Source: Paratinospora sagittata
Lineage: Eukaryota; Streptophyta; Magnoliopsida; Ranunculales; Menispermaceae
Length of the DNA stretch: 64,000 nucleotides
Direction of reading: 5' to 3'
NCBI GenBank assembly: GCA_035771175.1
Contig: CM069590.1
Coordinates: forward strand, 34,796,821-34,860,820
Shown here: piece after piece, positions 21,426-32,092 of the stretch
Layout: each line of letters starts with the position of its first letter
Position numbering within the stretch: the first letter of the stretch is position 1
Position numbers and translations under genes: made by a program
The notes under the pieces: model-generated
The model's input: only the letters and a program-made list of their open reading frames with translations
Databases searched by the model: none
Told to the model about the DNA's origin: nothing

Positions 21426-22087
21426 AGGAACAAAACGACAAAAATGATATTTTTACTGATCTGACTTGTACGTCCTTTTCGCCATCTTTTCAAAATAACT
21501 TTTCGTACAAAATCAATTTTTTGTATTTGTAAGAGATATTCTCTAAATCACGAACCACGTCTTCTAAAACGTTCCTTATTCGTGTACATGGAGAAAACCA
21601 GAATACTCATGAAATGTGCAATTGCCATTTTTGTGATTTATTCTAACTGTTGTGAGTAAACGTCATATTTGAAATGCAAATTCAAATGAACAACAGCTTC
21701 ATCTCTACAAGTCTATAAATACAGACACTTAACAATTTGTTAAGACCACCGAAAATTCTCAAAGCTAAAACACTTTTTGAAAGTTAGTCGAATTTTTAAA
21801 TGGTTAAGAAAACGTTTAAGTCGCTTTGTTTTCAAAGAGTTTACTTTAAGACTTTATATATTCAAATGATTTTCATACTGAGTTTTATCTTTATCTGAAA
21901 AATCTATTTGAAAGTTTGAATTGTTTTCACTCAAATCGTTCAACATTGTTTTAACTTATATCATTCTTGCTGAAAAAGAAATTTGAGAGATAGTCGTAGG
22001 ATACAATTGTATTCAATTCCATATCATGTATACTGTATCAAGGTTGTAACAGTAATTAGATAAACTACTGAGTTGATATTTTCCATT

Positions 22088-22290
22088 CAAGTTGAGAGTA
22101 GGTCGTCTCACACCCATAAGTTGAGAAGCGGCAGTTCTCACACCCGTAAGTTGAGAAAGCTTAGGTCAGTCTCACACCCGTAAGTTGGGATAGGTTGGTC
22201 TCACGCCTATAAGCTGAGCAGTGTAACGGTTGTTCTCACACCCGCACATTGAGAAAGGTGTAATGGTTTGATTCTCACCCGTGAGAGAAT
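22088..22290 (+). repeat. TTCTCA ... TGAGAA hairpin array, element D 3' LTR
   Basis: Six to seven units like those in the 5' LTR, with one unit changed by an insertion after TTGAGAAAG (near 22155). The first unit has lost its left half. Confidence 0.8.
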
Positions 22291-22480
22291 TCCTTAGTGA
22301 CAAGGTTAGAATCCTAACTGAAGAGGTTAGGTAGTGGACGTAGGCAAGTAGCCGAACCACTATAAATCGACTGTGCATATCTGTTTATTTTCTGCACTTT
22401 AATTTTTCCATTGTAATTATTTTTAAATTTTCTAAGTGTCCAATTCACCCCCCCCCCTCTTGGACATATCTGGGCCAACA

Positions 22481-22612
22481 GTTAAGATGTAATGTTATCA
22501 ATGTAAAGAAAAAAAAAATGCATGGATTGAAAAGAATGTTCTTATTGATGCTACCATGCATGGACCCAAAGTAACATGGGTACCAAAATCAAAAGTATTC
22601 TATGTTGTGTAG
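22481..22612 (+). pseudogene. gag: Element A gag C-terminus and conserved gag/pol stop
   Basis: After the GTTAA target copy, gag resumes at AGATGTAATGTT, the missing RC of the second zinc knuckle. One base is missing in the A-run near 22508-22518 relative to element C. The protein ends KVFYVV with TAG at 22610-22612, immediately followed by ATG AGC (22613). Element C has the same ending at 60427-60432. Confidence 0.8.
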
Positions 22613-22984
22613 ATGAGCAAAAATGAGGATATACGGTATCTTGACAGTGGATGCTCAAGACACATGACTGGAGATATGTCAAAGTTTTTGTGGATTGAAA
22701 AAAGAAAAGGCGGAAGTGCCAACTTTGGAGACAACAACAAAGGTAAAATAGCAGGCATCGAAACTATTGGTAGTGATTCCTTATCCATTTTTTATGTACT
22801 TTATGTAAAAGGGCTAAAACATAATAGGTGCATCATTAAGCATTAAGATAATACCATTGCATTCATAGCATCAAGGCATAGAAATTTTTATTGCACAAAT
22901 TTTGATGACATGGAAAAGCAAAATGTTACATGTTTAAGTGTTATATCTTGTCATGATGCATGGCTCTAGCATATGAGACTAGCT
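22613..22984 (+). pseudogene. Element A protease and pre-integrase region
   Basis: The frame opens MSKNEDIRYLDSGCSRHMTG, with the catalytic DSG at 22643-22651. The usual copia protease sequence continues to about 22846, where the frame is lost near IKH. The pre-integrase region (about 22960, WL*HMRLA, with Trp to stop) is cut by insert F at 22985. Confidence 0.8.
22978..22984. repeat. Target duplication of insert F, left copy (ACTAGCT)
   Basis: ACTAGCT occurs here and again at 24343-24349, flanking insert F and interrupting the element A integrase. Confidence 0.75.
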
Positions 22985-24342
22985 GATGCATGCAAACCGC
23001 AAGTGTACGGTTGCCAAGTTATAATATTTACCAATGAGAATCGGGTATCGTCCTCAGGGATTGATGTACTACTCTACTTATATTGTTCCTAGCTTTAACT
23101 TTATCTAGGAAACCAAATTGTGATGATCAGTGAACTAAAATAATACTTAAACAAAAGCACTAATTAAAATAGCAATTTATCAAAATTTTCTGGAGAAAAA
23201 TCAATATTAAAAACATCTAGAGATTTAATTTCACCTAATTATCAATTATGCAATATTAGACATGATTGTTATCAAATCCTTGTTCAAGTTAATAAGTCAA
23301 AATCCTCTAGTTTCTAACACCCTCTGTCGAGTGTCGAGTAAGAATCTATTACCAAAACACTAGTTTCGATCTATCGATAAAAACTAATATGTTAGTAATG
23401 CATTGAGCCTTGTGATTTTCCTACAACTTCATAAAACATCGCATATCTATCTATACTAAGATAATCTCATGTCATATATCTCATGTTCCAACCTAGAGAA
23501 CCCTCTATCAAGTGCCGCCCGCCAAGTCTATGATCAATTAATCTTTGGCCTAGAAATCAATAGCATTAAGCATGGAGAAATATAAATAATCTATGAATAA
23601 TTCATTGATAATAAATAAAAACTAATGTTATTGCATAATCTCTTATATAGGATCCATCTCATCTCTAAACTAATTAGTTAATAACTTGGAATAACAAAAA
23701 CCAAAACATGTAAAGAAACAAGAAATTAAACATCAAAACCTAAACTAGTTGCTATTGAACTTGTAAAATCCTCCTTGTCTCCAAGTCGTCTTCTTCGCGT
23801 TCCTTTGCTCCTAGCCATCATTTTCTCTTCTCCAGTGTATTCCTCTCGAAAAACCCCAAATTTTGATATATAATATGCCCCAGATTCGTGTGGAATTCGC
23901 ATTGGAAAGTAGGGAAAAGTCCCATAAAAACTTGCTAAAAACGCCAGTCCAACACACCATTCAGCGCCGCGGCGCTCACTTTCAGCATCGCAGCGCTCAG
24001 AACGTTGCTTTTCCTCTGTTTTTCTTGGGACTTCGCCAATTTTCAGCCCTTTTCGACTTGGGTTCTTCATGTTCCTCTTTTGCAACTTCTTGTACATGTT
24101 TCCATTATCCAAAGTCATGACCAACACATCTAATACAAAACAAAGCAAATCAAATCAATAACACACTAAAATATGAAATGGATCAAATCATAAACTAATA
24201 AACCAAATTAATGCATAAAAACCCAAATTATCCTAAACTAACAATTGCATAAAAACTAACATAAACACATGAAACTAATGCATGAAATGTCCTAAAACAC
24301 ACCTAAAACATTCTCTAAAACCTATCTAAATATGCAACTATC
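22985..24342. mobile_element. Insert F: unclassified transposable element
   Basis: This 1.36-kb segment is foreign to element A, whose integrase sequence resumes after it. It starts GATGCATGCAAACCGCAAGT and ends GCAACTATC. The ends are weakly inverted (GAT...TGCA against GATAGTTGCA). No transposase is seen; the only long open frame, on the minus strand, is unrecognised. It contains the 14-bp palindrome AGCGCCGCGGCGCT at 23963-23976. A non-autonomous DNA transposon is most likely; the superfamily is uncertain. Confidence 0.6.
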
Positions 24343-24349
24343 ACTAGCT

Positions 24350-25135
24350 TATGTCAATATGGAAAACATATCTAGGATAGGTAAAAATGATCTTGCTATG
24401 GTATTCCAAAAGGAATTTACTCGAAAGACAAGGTGTGTGAACAATGTCAATTAGGCAAGTATACCAGATCATCATTTAAGAGCAAGAGGTATCAATCTAC
24501 CACTAGAGCTCTCAAATTGATTCACATGGATCTTTGCGGACCTACCAAGACACAAAGCTTAGGAGGAAAATCATATGTGTACGTAATTGTTGATGACTTT
24601 ACTAGATACACTTGCGTATTCTTTCTGGCTCATAAGTCAGAAGTGTGTGAATTGTTTATCAAATTATGTAAAAGAGGTGAAAATGAAAAGGGATACAAAA
24701 TAAACATAGTTAGAAGTGACAGAGGAGGTGAATTTATTAATAAAAATATTGAAGAATTTTGTAATAATCAAGGCTTTACTCACCATCTGTTAGCCCCTAG
24801 AACACCTCAGCAAAATGGTGTAGTTAAGAGAAAAAATAGAACTTTGCAGGAAATGTGTAGAACAATGCTTAGTGAATATAATATTGCAAACCATTTATGG
24901 GTAGAAGCTATAAACACTGCATGTTATGTAATTAACGGAATACTGATTAGGAAACACTTGAACAAAACATCATATGAATTATGGAAATGACGAACACCCA
25001 ACATCAGTTACTTTCGAGTATTTGGATGTAAGTGTTTTATACTAAATGATAAAGATAATTTAGATAAGTTTGAACCTAAATCAGACATAGGAATATTTTT
25101 AGGATATTTTTCTCACAATTAGAGCTTACAGAGTT
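24350..25135 (+). pseudogene. Element A integrase
   Basis: The remaining zinc-finger Cys pair (CEQCQLGKYTRS) starts near 24440. The core has Asp in HMDLCGP and Asp in VRSDRGGEF. The expected catalytic Glu of GVVERKNR is Lys here (GTTAAGAGA near 24822), a G-to-A change that would abolish strand transfer. A TGA lies at 24988-24990, after which RTPNISYFRVFGCKCF continues. The start is damaged by insert F. Integrase would join element DNA to the genome. Confidence 0.85.
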
Positions 25136-25549
25136 TATAACAAAGATACCAAAACTGTCAAAAAATTCATTCATGTAAACTTTGATGAAAGTAGGAAATG
25201 TCTTGGAGAAGGGATTAGGCAAATAAATCTTGATGATGGTGATGCTCCCAAGAAAATTCAAGACATAGAACCAGATCAGGAAACACTTTTAGAAGTATCT
25301 AAAAACTCTATATTCCTTCATGGTCACCCCAAAGAGCAAATACTAGGAGATCTAACTAATGGTGTATCCACTAGAGCTTCAATTCACATAGATCAATAGT
25401 TTGTTGCTTTTGTATCTCAGATTGAACCAACGAAAGTGGGGGATGCATTGAAAGATGAGAACTGGATTCTTGCTATGCAAGAAGAACTAGGACACTTTGT
25501 AACAAACAAATTATGAGAATTAGTTCCTAGACCATCTCATCAATTAATC

Positions 25550-26955
25550 ATAGGAACCAAATGGGTTTTTAGAAACAAAAAGAATGAACAAGGAATCATA
25601 GCCCAAAATAAGGCTAGATTGGTTGCACAAGGGTACAATCAAGAAGAAAGCATAGACTTCGAAGAAGCCTTTGCCCCAGTAGCAAGATTAGAGGTAATAA
25701 CGATGCTACTTGCCTACGCTTGTTACAAAAAATTTTCCTTATACCAAATGGATGTAAGAGTGCATTTCTAAATGGTTACATCAATGAAAAGGTATATGTG
25801 GAACAACCTCCAGGATTTGAGGATGCTCAAAACTCGGAACATGTGTTCAAACTCCACAAAGCCTTATATGGATTAAGACAGACTCCTAGAGTTTGGAATG
25901 AGAGACTGAGTTCATTTCTCTTAGATCATAAATTTCAAAAAGAAAAACTTGATCCTACTTTGTTTATCAAACACCATGATGATAATATGTTTATTGTTCA
26001 AATATATGTGGATGATATTATATTTGGTGCATCGGACAAGGAATTGTGTGATGAGTTTTCAAAGATAATGCAAAAGGAATATGAAATGAGTATGACGGGA
26101 GAACTTATATACTTTTTAGGCTTGCAGATTAAGCAAATTCCAAATGGCACATTTATAAGCCAATCAAAGTATGCTAAGAAAATGATCAACAAGTTTTAAA
26201 TAAATAGTTTGAAATCGATAGATACTCCCTATAACTCAGCAATCAAACTAGATAAAGATGAAAAACGGAAATCAATTGATCCAAAACTTTATAGAGGTAT
26301 GATTGGAAGTCTACTGTACCTCACAACAAGTAAGCCTGACATTATGTTCAGTGTATGTCTATGTGCAAGATTTCAATCAAAACCTAAAGAATCTCACTTA
26401 AAATGTGTCAAACAAATCTTTAGACACATTAATGGCACAATTGATCTAAGAATTTGGTATTCCAAAGGTACGTAATTTGAACTGAGAAGTTATGTAGACT
26501 CTGATTATGCTGGGAGTCTTACTGATCGTAAAAGTACCTTCGGATTTTGTCACTTTCTCGAAAATTCTTTAATTTTTTGGTTTTGCAAGAAGCAACACTC
26601 AGTGGCACTAGCCACAGCTAAAGCAGAATATGTTACAGCTGGAAGTTGTTGTTCTCAGATTTTGTACGTGAAACAACAACTTCACGATTATCAATTTTTT
26701 GTTGAATGCGTTGAAATTTTATGTGATAATACCAGTGCTATTAACATATCAAAGAATCCTGTACTGCACTCCCAAACTAAACATATTCAAATCAGACATC
26801 ATTTCTTAAGGGATCATGTGCAAAATAGTGATGTTCAACTCACTCATGTTGGCACAAAAAAACAACTGACTGATATATTTACTAAAGCCTTACCTAAGGA
26901 CCAGTTTGTTCATATCAAAAGAGAGCTTGGGAAGTTCTCTGCATCTGACCTATGA
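25550..26955 (+). pseudogene. Element A reverse transcriptase and RNase H
   Basis: RT begins with the [16 protein letters not shown] region near 25555. The first catalytic Asp is present in YQMDV (near 25748); a one-base loss just after it shifts the frame. YVDD is intact at 26005-26016. Stops occur at 26197-26199 (Gln codon to TAA) and near 26474. RNase H ([14 protein letters not shown], then AKAEYVTAGSC with the catalytic Glu changed to Lys in AKAE, and a complete C-terminus ending TKALPKDQFVHIKRELGKF) ends at the stop at 26953-26955. The RT and RNase H match element C closely. Confidence 0.88.
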
Positions 26956-27018
26956 TATTTTGATGCTTACCTTATTCAGGGGAAAAAGTAACATTTGGCT
27001 GCTTCACTCTTTTTGATG

Positions 27019-27037
27019 TTTTCAAAAGGGGGAGAAG
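27019..27037 (+). promoter_or_regulatory. Upstream PPT-like tract of element A
   Basis: TTTTCAAAAGGGGGAGAAG, identical to 20260-20278 of element D, about 245 bp before the LTR. Confidence 0.7.
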
Positions 27038-27267
27038 TAATATATATTGAAGCATCATATTATCCATAAAGTCAGGGAAAGAGTAGGGAGATATACTTTC
27101 TCATTAGTGCAAAACTCTTATCATATCAAAATGAGGAAAACATTGGTATTGCATGTTATTTATGTGTATTGCATGTAATTCATATCATTCTTATTCATTG
27201 TAGGATCAAGCAGTCATATCATATTCTAGTTTGCTTCAAGGCCTACAATTATATGCTTGAAATCATC

Positions 27268-27281
27268 AAAAAGGGGGAGAT
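27268..27281 (+). promoter_or_regulatory. Polypurine tract of element A
   Basis: The run AAAAAGGGGGAGAT abuts the 3' LTR start TGTTAATCC. Confidence 0.88.
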
Positions 27282-28923
27282 TGTTAATCCAATTATCCTC
27301 ACGACTCATATATGAGAAAATATATTTCGATGATTACAAACCACATTGTTATATTATCTATATATTGCATATCTTATTGCATGAAGATTCGATGATGCAT
27401 GGTGGAAGAGCTATCAAGATCAAATTGAAAACCATAATTGTTCGAAGATAGATAAATGCTATTAGAATTTGTTTAGGTTTGTAGAACCTCTGGTATCACA
27501 TGATTCAGCAAGTGTTCATGTTCTTGCATGATTGCATGTTTAATCGAATTGTTTTTGAAGTGTTTTCGTTTGATTTTTCCATCACTCATGATGAATTTTC
27601 AATGATTGATTTGATCCAAAAAATACTGAGTTTTTCATCCTGTTTGGTTGAGTGTTGAAAATCTAAAAAATTTCTTAAATGTTCTATCAGGATGCTGACA
27701 CGCCCATCAGGACGCTCATACAATGGCGCTAGTTAATTAAGCAACAAGCCAACATCAGGACGCTGATTGAATATTAACACACAGACAGTTTTTTGGGTTT
27801 AAAATATTTTGAAACGTCAGGACGCTACTCAACCAAAAGCGCCCTCATGAAACCAGCCTTATGACCTATCAGGATGCTAATTGAATATCAGCGCGCTTAC
27901 TATATTTTGGGTTTTGAAAAGTTTCAAACCATTAAGACACTACTAGTATGTCAACACCCTCAAAAATAGAAAATGACAAAAAGAGTGTGTGTTGAGTCAG
28001 AACGCTCATGGTCTATCAAGACGCTCACACGACACTATCAACTCTGTCAAAAAACTGATCAAAGATATCAGCCTGTGCTACCGTTCTAAATTTGCAATTT
28101 TCGTGAAAGCACAGAGGATTCAGGTGCTACTGCATAAACTAAATCATTCCATTTTCATGAAAGGTTTTGACCGTTTGATTTGAAACAAATTTGAGCCCTA
28201 AGAATCTTTTTAAAGATCAAATCAAACACAATTTATATATATGTGGCACATTCAGTCGTTGCATATACAGAACACAAGAAAGAAAAATCTTAGCTTAATC
28301 TTTTTGCTTTAATTCTTGAAAGTTATACTTCTTTTCGCTACAAAAATTCTTGATCATTTTGCAAAAACTCTGATATAGTTTTTTTTCTCGTGGATTTGCT
28401 AAACTTTAAAGTACAATCTTTTCAAAATCCATCGGAGAAAAAGGAGCTTTGAACCTCTCGGTTTTTCAGCTGCACTTCATAACATATCATTACTAAATCT
28501 GTGGTAACTGAGGTTCATCCAAAAGCTCTGTAAGTATTTCGGTAATTCTTGGTAAAGAAATCAAAACTATACTTGTATTTCGGTTGTCAAGTGATTGTGA
28601 CTGTTACTTGGTTGAGAAACTGTGCTCGGACTTTGTAAAGGTTGTTCTCAAGCCTGCAAGTTGAGAAATTGTAACGGTTTGATTCTCACCCGTAAGATAA
28701 TCAAATAGTGGAGTTTGAACAAAATCCTAACTGGGAGGTTAGGTAGTGGATGTAGGCGCGGCCGAACCACTATAAATTCTGTTTTGTTATCTTTATTGTT
28801 CATTGTTTGTTACTTTGTATATCTTTCCATAACTTGCTAAATATTATTAACTGTTTTAAAAAGAAAGGCATTAATATGTTATTGTCCAATTCACCCCCTC
28901 TCTTGGACACATCTGGGCCAACA
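27282..28923 (+). repeat. 3' LTR of element A
   Basis: About 1642 bp, TGTTAATCCAATTATCC ... CATCTGGGCCAACA, followed by target copy CCAAC. GGACGCT-type array about 27690-28030, TATA-like run near 28235, conserved core GATGTAGGCGCGGCCGAACC near 28749. It differs from the 5' copy by indels such as a duplicated GATTCGATCAA in the 5' LTR. Confidence 0.9.
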
Positions 28924-28928
28924 CCAAC

Positions 28929-30248
28929 CACACTTCTATACTTATAAACATTCAAAATGGGATCAACTTGAAAAGCTGATAATTGCAGTCTACTTTCCAT
29001 TGGAATAGGAAGAGGTTATGCATTTGACTTCTTCACCCTCTCTAACAAATCCAAGATATACTTGTTCTGAGAAGAAACAAACCCGTCGAGTCTGGTTAAC
29101 CTCTACACCCAATAAGTCTTTAAGAGAAAACAACTCATTAAAATGAGAAACAACTTTTTGCATTTCAATTTTGTTGTTCCCTATCAATATGACATCATCC
29201 ACATAGACTAGAAGATAGATTGTGGAAGAAGAACTGGTTCTAATGAACAAGGGTTGATCAGCTTTAGATGAATGAAACCCAAAACGAAATAGAACACACT
29301 GCAACTTCTCAAACTAGGCCCGAGATGTCTGTTTGAGACCGTAAAGCATTTTATGAAGTTTGCAAACAAGCTTATGATCACCTGATGATTGTTCAAAACC
29401 AAGAGGTTAAGACATATATACCTCCTCTTGAAGATGTCCGTTCAAAAACGTGTTGTTCACATCCAGCTATCTAATGTCCTAATCATAAGCTAAAGCAATG
29501 GTAAGCACAACTCTAATGGAAGCTAGTTTAACCACCAGACTAAAAGTTTTAATGAAATCAAAACCATTCTATTAAAGGTACCCCTTGGCAACCAAATGTG
29601 TTTTATATCGAGAAACACTACCATCCATATTCTTTTTAATCTTGAAGAGCCATTTACAACCTACAACATTTTTGTTACTAGGCAAGAAAACAAGTGACCA
29701 TGTATTGTTTCGGGTGAGAGCTCTATATTCATCCTCCATAGTTGCTCTCCAATTGTTATTTGATAGAGCCTCTTGAATTGTGGAAGGTTCCTTCACACAC
29801 AAATCAACGTTGTAGAGAAACATCTTATTAGGTTTGAACACTTCATGCTTGGAACTTGTAATCTTTGGGTAAGTGTTTATGGTAGTATTGACAAGAGGCA
29901 CAACAGAGGGACAAAAAGAGGGTGAGAATGGTGTTGGTTCAGAATACTCTGAGGACAGTGCAAGAGCACCAGGGGAAGTATTGTTCAAGGGAGCTGTAAA
30001 GGAAGGTGCAACACTGACACTAGGAAGAGCATGAACCACATTGGCACCAACCACAGTTGGAGTAGGCAAAGATGGAACAGGTTGAACAAGAGGAATTGGT
30101 GGAACATGTAATAACAAAGAAGATTTTGGAGAAAGATTGGCCTGAGACTTCTGAGCAAAAGCAAACACACTTTCATTGAAAACAACATGGCGGAGATGTA
30201 AACACGACCATTGGGGGCTAAAAAATTATACCCCTTGTGGCATGGGTT
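28929..30248 (-). pseudogene. Element B reverse transcriptase
   Basis: Reading on the minus strand from 30248: a Ser/Pro-rich linker (about 30170-29900), then KEPSTIQEALSNNNWRATME and NVVGCKWLFKIKKN of the RT start, GFHSSKADQPLFI, and YVDDVILIGNN of the active site (about 29208-29175). The end, LSAFQVDPILNVYKYRSVVG, is where element A is inserted. Several frameshifts and stops (for example near 29572) show it is dead. RE1-like Ty1/copia style. Confidence 0.85.
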
Positions 30249-30253
30249 GTGGC

Positions 30254-32087
30254 TGTTGAACCAATTATCCTCATCTCCCTTACAAGAGTATGTCCCTTAT
30301 GTGAAAAATATTCTGATGATTACAAATCACATTTTGTTTATGATAATATTCCATACATTGCATATCTAATCCTGCTTGAAGGTTTCAAAGAATCAATGAT
30401 GCATGGTGGACGTATTATCAAGGTCTATTTGAAGACCATGATCACTTGAAGATATATATAATTTTATGATTAGATTGTGTTTAGGTTGTAGAATCTTCAC
30501 TATCATATGATTCAGCAATATGCATAACTGCATGATATAGTCGAGTTGATTTTTGATCATTTGCATTGAATTTTCTATGTTTGATTTAATCTGAAAACAC
30601 TGAAATTTTAATCGTATTTATCTAGTTTTAAATGAAAAATCAAAACTGATTTTAAGTGTCCATCAGGATGCTAATACGTCTTATCAAGATGCTAATGTCT
30701 TAGTAGCGCCCTTTTAGACTTGGTGAGTCAAGACGCTAATAATGTTCAAGGTTGATTTGTACTTATTCATCAGGATGCTCACTTTATCAGTAGTGGCCTC
30801 ATTTAAGTCAACCTGTGAACCTGTCAGGACACTGATTCAGAATCAGCTCACTTATTGTTTTCATAGTTTTTAAGTTATTTTTGACGCTTACTCATTAATA
30901 GCTCCCTCGTGACTTTAAATAGTTTAAAACAAGGCAGGACGCTAATTGTGGATTAGCGCCCTCACGAAGTTTAGTCTTTTTAATCGTCAAAGTAAGTTAG
31001 GACGCTTACAATTAAGTACGACCTCACTTCATAATTCAACAGGACACTTATGGTTCATGAGTGCCCTCAAGGAACAAAATGACAAAGTTGTTGTTACGCG
31101 TTAAAACGTTGATTAACCAATCAGGACGTTAATTCAACACTGTCACTGCTCTGACACTTATACTTTTTCAGAATTGTACAAAAAATTTCAGATCTTTTTT
31201 AATCTATTCAGAACATTCCTCTTTTGTGAAAGATCGGAAGATTCAGGTGTTATTGTCGTAATATGCACAAAGCTGAATTGATCTGTTTTGAGAAAGAATG
31301 TATTCGTTGTTTTTTAAATGACTTTGCGCTCCAAAATCACCAAGTCCATTACGCCACTGTTATTTCTATATATATGTTGCCTTAGTGCAAATTAATATTG
31401 ATCTATATATGAAAACTGAAATTCATTCAAAACGTATTAACAATTTTCACTTGTACAAAAACTTTTGGAAGTTAGTCTTCTACTCTCTGCTTTTGAACTC
31501 ACGATCTTTTGAAATACATTAAGTCTTCTGGATTAGTTGATCTTCATATATATTCTTTCAAAATCCATTGAAGAAGACAAAAGCTTGTTGAACTAGTTTT
31601 CAGTCGAGCTTCATCATACATATTTTGCTGAATCTGTGATAACAGAAGGTTCAATCCAAAGCTTTGTAAGTATTAATTTGATTCTAAGTAAAGGGAATCA
31701 TATCTTATCTTGTATTCAGATATTAGTGATTGGTTAGTCACTGGACTAGAACAAGTGTTGCTCAAAGTTGTAATGATTCTTCTCACACCCGGAAGTTGAG
31801 AAAAGGTTCTTCTCACACCCGCAAGTTGAGAAAGTCTACCGGTTTGGTCTTCACCCGTTAGAAGATCCTTAGTGGAGTTTGGACAAATCCTAACTAAGGA
31901 GGTTAGGTAGTGGATGTAGGTGAGGCCGAACCACTATAAATCTTGTTTGCACTGTCCCTTATACTGTCATTGTGTTTATTTGTTATACTATATTTAATCC
32001 GCTTTCAATATTTCTTACATTTAAAAAAAAGGTTAAAATCTACAGAGTGTCCAATTCACCCCCCTCTTGGACATATTTGGGCCAACA
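30254..32087 (+). mobile_element. Solo LTR G, Sirevirus-like, inserted in element B
   Basis: Starts TGTTGAACCAATTATCCTCA and ends ACATATTTGGGCCAACA, 1834 bp with no internal region. It is the same family as the element C LTR at 56672-58752. It carries the GGACGCT array (30663-31140), a TATA-like TATATATATG near 31370, hairpin units near 31785-31860 and the core GATGTAGGTGAGGCCGAACC. Flanks are GTGGC (30249-30253) and ATAGC (32088-32092), matching at three of five bases, both differences being G-to-A. LTR-LTR recombination of a full element would leave this. Confidence 0.85.
30663..31140 (+). repeat. GGACGCT / AGCGCCC array, solo LTR G
   Basis: About ten units with right halves such as AGCGCCCTC near 30953 and AGTGCCCTC near 31059. 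The order resembles the array of element C. Confidence 0.75.
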
Positions 32088-32092
32088 ATAGC

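Larger units (their letters stand above)
13384..22480 (+). mobile_element. Element D: non-autonomous LTR element (gag plus ORF2, no pol)
   Basis: Paired LTRs (13384-15363 and 20527-22480), PBS, PPT and a perfect 5-bp target duplication define a complete 9.1-kb element. The 5.2-kb interior holds a gag-like ORF and a long second ORF with a 'putative plant transposon protein' domain, but no protease, integrase, RT or RNase H was found in any frame. Replication proteins must have come from another element. Its LTR ends (TGTT...CTGGGCCAACA), PBS, two purine tracts and LTR motif arrays match Sirevirus-like elements A and C, which are the natural candidates for its helper. ORFs carry a few stops. 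Confidence 0.88.
20527..22480 (+). repeat. 3' LTR of element D
   Basis: About 1954 bp, TGTTATCACAATG ... CTGGGCCAACA, followed by the target copy GTTAA. It is the same sequence as 13384-15363 with scattered differences. Motif array about 20875-21425, TATA box 21714-21721, hairpin array 22088-22290, conserved core GACGTAGGCAAGTAGCCG near 22337. Confidence 0.92.
10175..28923 (+). mobile_element. Element A: Sirevirus-like Ty1/copia element, nested in B
   Basis: Related LTRs (10175-11832 and 27282-28923) flank PBS, gag, protease, integrase, RT, RNase H and PPT in copia order. Without the two insertions inside it (D, 13384-22480, and F, 22985-24342) it would be about 8.3 kb. Long LTRs, a coiled-coil gag with two zinc-knuckle positions, two PPT-like tracts and LTR inverted repeats point to the Sirevirus (SIRE/Maximus) lineage. 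All ORFs are broken, and the integrase has lost its catalytic Glu. It sits in element B in the opposite orientation. Confidence 0.88.

Noticed and set aside
22985..24342. Helitron
   Set aside because: Helitrons make no target duplication and start with TC; this insert is flanked by repeated ACTAGCT.
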